A stretch of 32,603 nucleotides of DNA from Proteobacteria bacterium SG_bin6 (lineage in GTDB: Bacteria > Pseudomonadota > Alphaproteobacteria > Sphingomonadales > Sphingomonadaceae): NCBI GenBank assembly GCA_002083435.1, contig LWDJ01000001.1:1-32603 (forward strand). Reading direction: 5' to 3'. Below, one piece after another: positions 31,464-32,603 of the stretch; the stretch's first letter is position 1, and each line of letters opens with the position of its first letter. The position numbers and the translations under genes are program-made. Under the pieces are notes generated by a model, which saw nothing but the letters and a program-made list of their open reading frames with translations, did no database searches and was not told the DNA's origin.

Positions 31464-31537
31464 GCGGGTGTAGCTCAATGGTAGAGCAGAAGCTTCCCAA
31501 GCTTACGACGAGGGTTCGATTCCCTTCACCCGCTCCA
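31464..31537 (+). tRNA. tRNA-Gly (anticodon CCC)
   Basis: A 74-base cloverleaf including an encoded CCA. The acceptor stem GCGGGTG pairs exactly with CACCCGC, the discriminator is T (normal for bacterial tRNA-Gly), the D arm is GCTC/GAGC, the anticodon loop is TTCCCAA giving anticodon CCC, and the T arm is GAGGG-TTCGATT-CCCTT. The 27-43 pair of the anticodon stem is a G-A mismatch. It reads GGG codons. Its 3' end is a classic attachment site for integrases, and an integrase-like gene begins about 145 bases downstream. Confidence 0.95.
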
Positions 31538-31550
31538 CATTCGCGCTAAA

Positions 31551-31594
31551 CCCGCAGAAATCCGCCATTCCGGCGTCGGAACCGGTTCTGCGGG
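31551..31594. repeat. Inverted repeat between tRNA-Gly and integrase-like gene
   Basis: CCCGCAGAA (31551-31559) and TTCTGCGGG (31586-31594) are exact inverted copies with a 26-base spacer. It sits in the likely attachment region and could be a recombinase or excisionase site, or a terminator-type hairpin for the tRNA transcript; no T-run follows. Confidence 0.45.
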
Positions 31595-31682
31595 ACACGC
31601 GACTGTGCACCAAGCTGCGCACACACCATCACCGTCCACCCGCTAAAAGAGCCGGTGCCGCCGACCGCGGCGAGGCTTGGAA

Positions 31683-32600
31683 GTGGCGACGATTTCGTAT
31701 CTCACGCGGCGTGGTGCGCGTTACCATTACCGCCGCAGGCTCTACCGGCGGAAATTCGTAAACCGTCCTATAACCGTTCCGTTGAAGACCGCCGACCCCC
31801 TCGAGGCACGCCGCCTCGTCTGTCGGCTGTCGGTCCGATGGGATGCGATGACGATGATGATGAACGAGCGGATTGATCGCGGCTTTATGACCGCAAGTGA
31901 GGCCGTTGCTCTGTTTAAGCGCGGCCTCGACGAGGAGCTCGGTCTGGCAACCGCCGCGCGGCTCGACGGAGATGGACCGAGTGATACTCGCACCGCTCGA
32001 GTGCTTGAGGCGACCTATCGCATCGCCGCCCGCCTTGCCCCGGATACGGACACGATATCGTTCGAGTTGTTGAATAGCTTCACGGTGGGGTTCTCAGACG
32101 CTGACCGCCATGCGGTCGTGCTGATGCTCAAGGCGTTGGCACCGCACCGGGCGGCCGCAGCCAGCGCGAATGCCTGCCTCGCGTCGATCGGCGCCCCGAT
32201 CAACGCCGCCACGAGCCGTGACGCCAGGGCACAAATCTTGTTGGCCAAAGCCGAAGCCCAGGCCAGGGCTCAGCTTCTTGATCGCGCTGAAGTTACAGCC
32301 TGCGGCAATCCTATGTCGATTCTCCTCGACGACAACTTGGTCATGCAGCTTCGAGGCAAGGCTAGCCAGCCAGCGCGAGCGGCGCCGGTGCCTGCCGAGG
32401 CGCCAATCCCAACGCCGTTCTTGACGACCGACACGCGCCGCCTCGCGGATGTCATCGACGGCACCGTCGCCGACATCCAAGCATCCGGGGATTGGAACGA
32501 AGACGTGGCGCAACGCGTACGCGTCATTGACGTGATGGGGTGCACGGCCCCCGCACCCAGAGAGGTGTGTAATGATGTGGCTGTCGGAAGCCACGTCTAG
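31683..32600 (+). CDS. Integrase-like protein lacking the catalytic domain (probably truncated)
   Basis: The N-terminus (MATISYLTRRGARYHYRRRL, then VPLKTADPLEARRLVCRLSV) is the arm-binding/DUF6538-like start found in tyrosine recombinases of integrative elements. The middle is helical (KALAPHRAAAASANACLASI; ILLAKAEAQARAQLLDRAEV) and the region RLADVIDGTVADIQASGDWN looks like the start of the core-binding domain. The frame then ends at 32600 after about 305 residues, before any Arg-His-Arg-Tyr catalytic domain, whereas such integrases are usually over 400 residues. The last 20 residues are unlike the family, which suggests a frameshift or insertion near 32535. Start GTG 31683 has GAGG upstream; TTG 31677 is possible. 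Placement beside tRNA-Gly supports an integrative element. The catalytic part may lie beyond the window. Confidence 0.6.
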   Translation: MATISYLTRRGARYHYRRRLYRRKFVNRPITVPLKTADPLEARRLVCRLSVRWDAMTMMMNERIDRGFMTASEAVALFKRGLDEELGLATAARLDGDGPSDTRTARVLEATYRIAARLAPDTDTISFELLNSFTVGFSDADRHAVVLMLKALAPHRAAAASANACLASIGAPINAATSRDARAQILLAKAEAQARAQLLDRAEVTACGNPMSILLDDNLVMQLRGKASQPARAAPVPAEAPIPTPFLTTDTRRLADVIDGTVADIQASGDWNEDVAQRVRVIDVMGCTAPAPREVCNDVAVGSHV

Positions 32601-32603
32601 AGG

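Noticed and set aside
31375..31515. Similarity between the palindrome upstream of tRNA-Gly and the tRNA anticodon arm (both contain two AAGCTT)
   Set aside because: Shared length is only about nine bases around a common palindromic hexamer; best read as coincidence.
1..32603. CRISPR array or tandem repeat array
   Set aside because: No regularly spaced direct repeats were seen at any position.

Overview
This window is a high-GC chromosomal segment from an alphaproteobacterium, most likely a sphingomonad (Sphingomonas or a close relative). The inference rests on the Cpa/Tad pilus gene types, two TonB-dependent receptors, PepSY and DUF2946-type metal-uptake genes, PilZ and PAS-rich signalling proteins, and strong G/C third-position bias. 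No species can be named from sequence alone.

Region by region: (1) 1-6294 carries a Flp/Tad pilus assembly operon on the plus strand: cpaC (5' end outside the window), cpaD, cpaE, tadB and tadC, followed by a membrane-anchored protein with a helix-hairpin-helix-like C-terminus. The CpaF/TadA motor ATPase usually found between cpaE and tadB is not there; a 9-codon minicistron occupies the spot. (2) 6296-11679 is a minus-strand run read as DUF2946-like protein, TonB-dependent receptor, PepSY membrane protein (receptor and PepSY genes overlap by ATGA), then an APC-type amino-acid permease. A His/Met-rich loop in the PepSY protein points to metal, perhaps copper, handling. (3) 11961-13313 has a stand-alone MraZ-like protein overlapping a small basic ORF with a perfect AGGAGG site, then a convergent double-PilZ protein. 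(4) 13508-17193 encodes a cytoplasmic five-PAS hybrid histidine kinase and a convergent FixJ/LuxR-type response regulator. (5) 17444-20906 is a divergent sugar module: a sodium:solute symporter and a GH42 beta-galactosidase. (6) 20943-22633 has a small chlorite dismutase-family heme protein followed by an AGAT-like amidinotransferase, ending at a REP-like palindrome. (7) 22791-28501 is a divergent module: a ZnuD-like TonB receptor with an unknown exported 404-residue protein on the minus strand, and an AraC regulator plus an outer-membrane-type protein on the plus strand. (8) 28522-31221 has an AraC regulator, a PRX_like2 peroxiredoxin and a LysR regulator. (9) 31464-32603 has tRNA-Gly(CCC) and, just downstream, the N-terminal part of an integrase-like protein without a catalytic domain, a typical integrative-element boundary that appears broken at the window end.

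The window is therefore mostly envelope, uptake and regulatory genes. The least explained parts are the chlorite dismutase/amidinotransferase pair, the exported 404-residue protein with its TonB receptor and AraC gene, the MraZ-like overlap locus, the pilus operon without its ATPase, and the tRNA-linked truncated integrase. No CRISPR array, rRNA or complete insertion sequence was seen.
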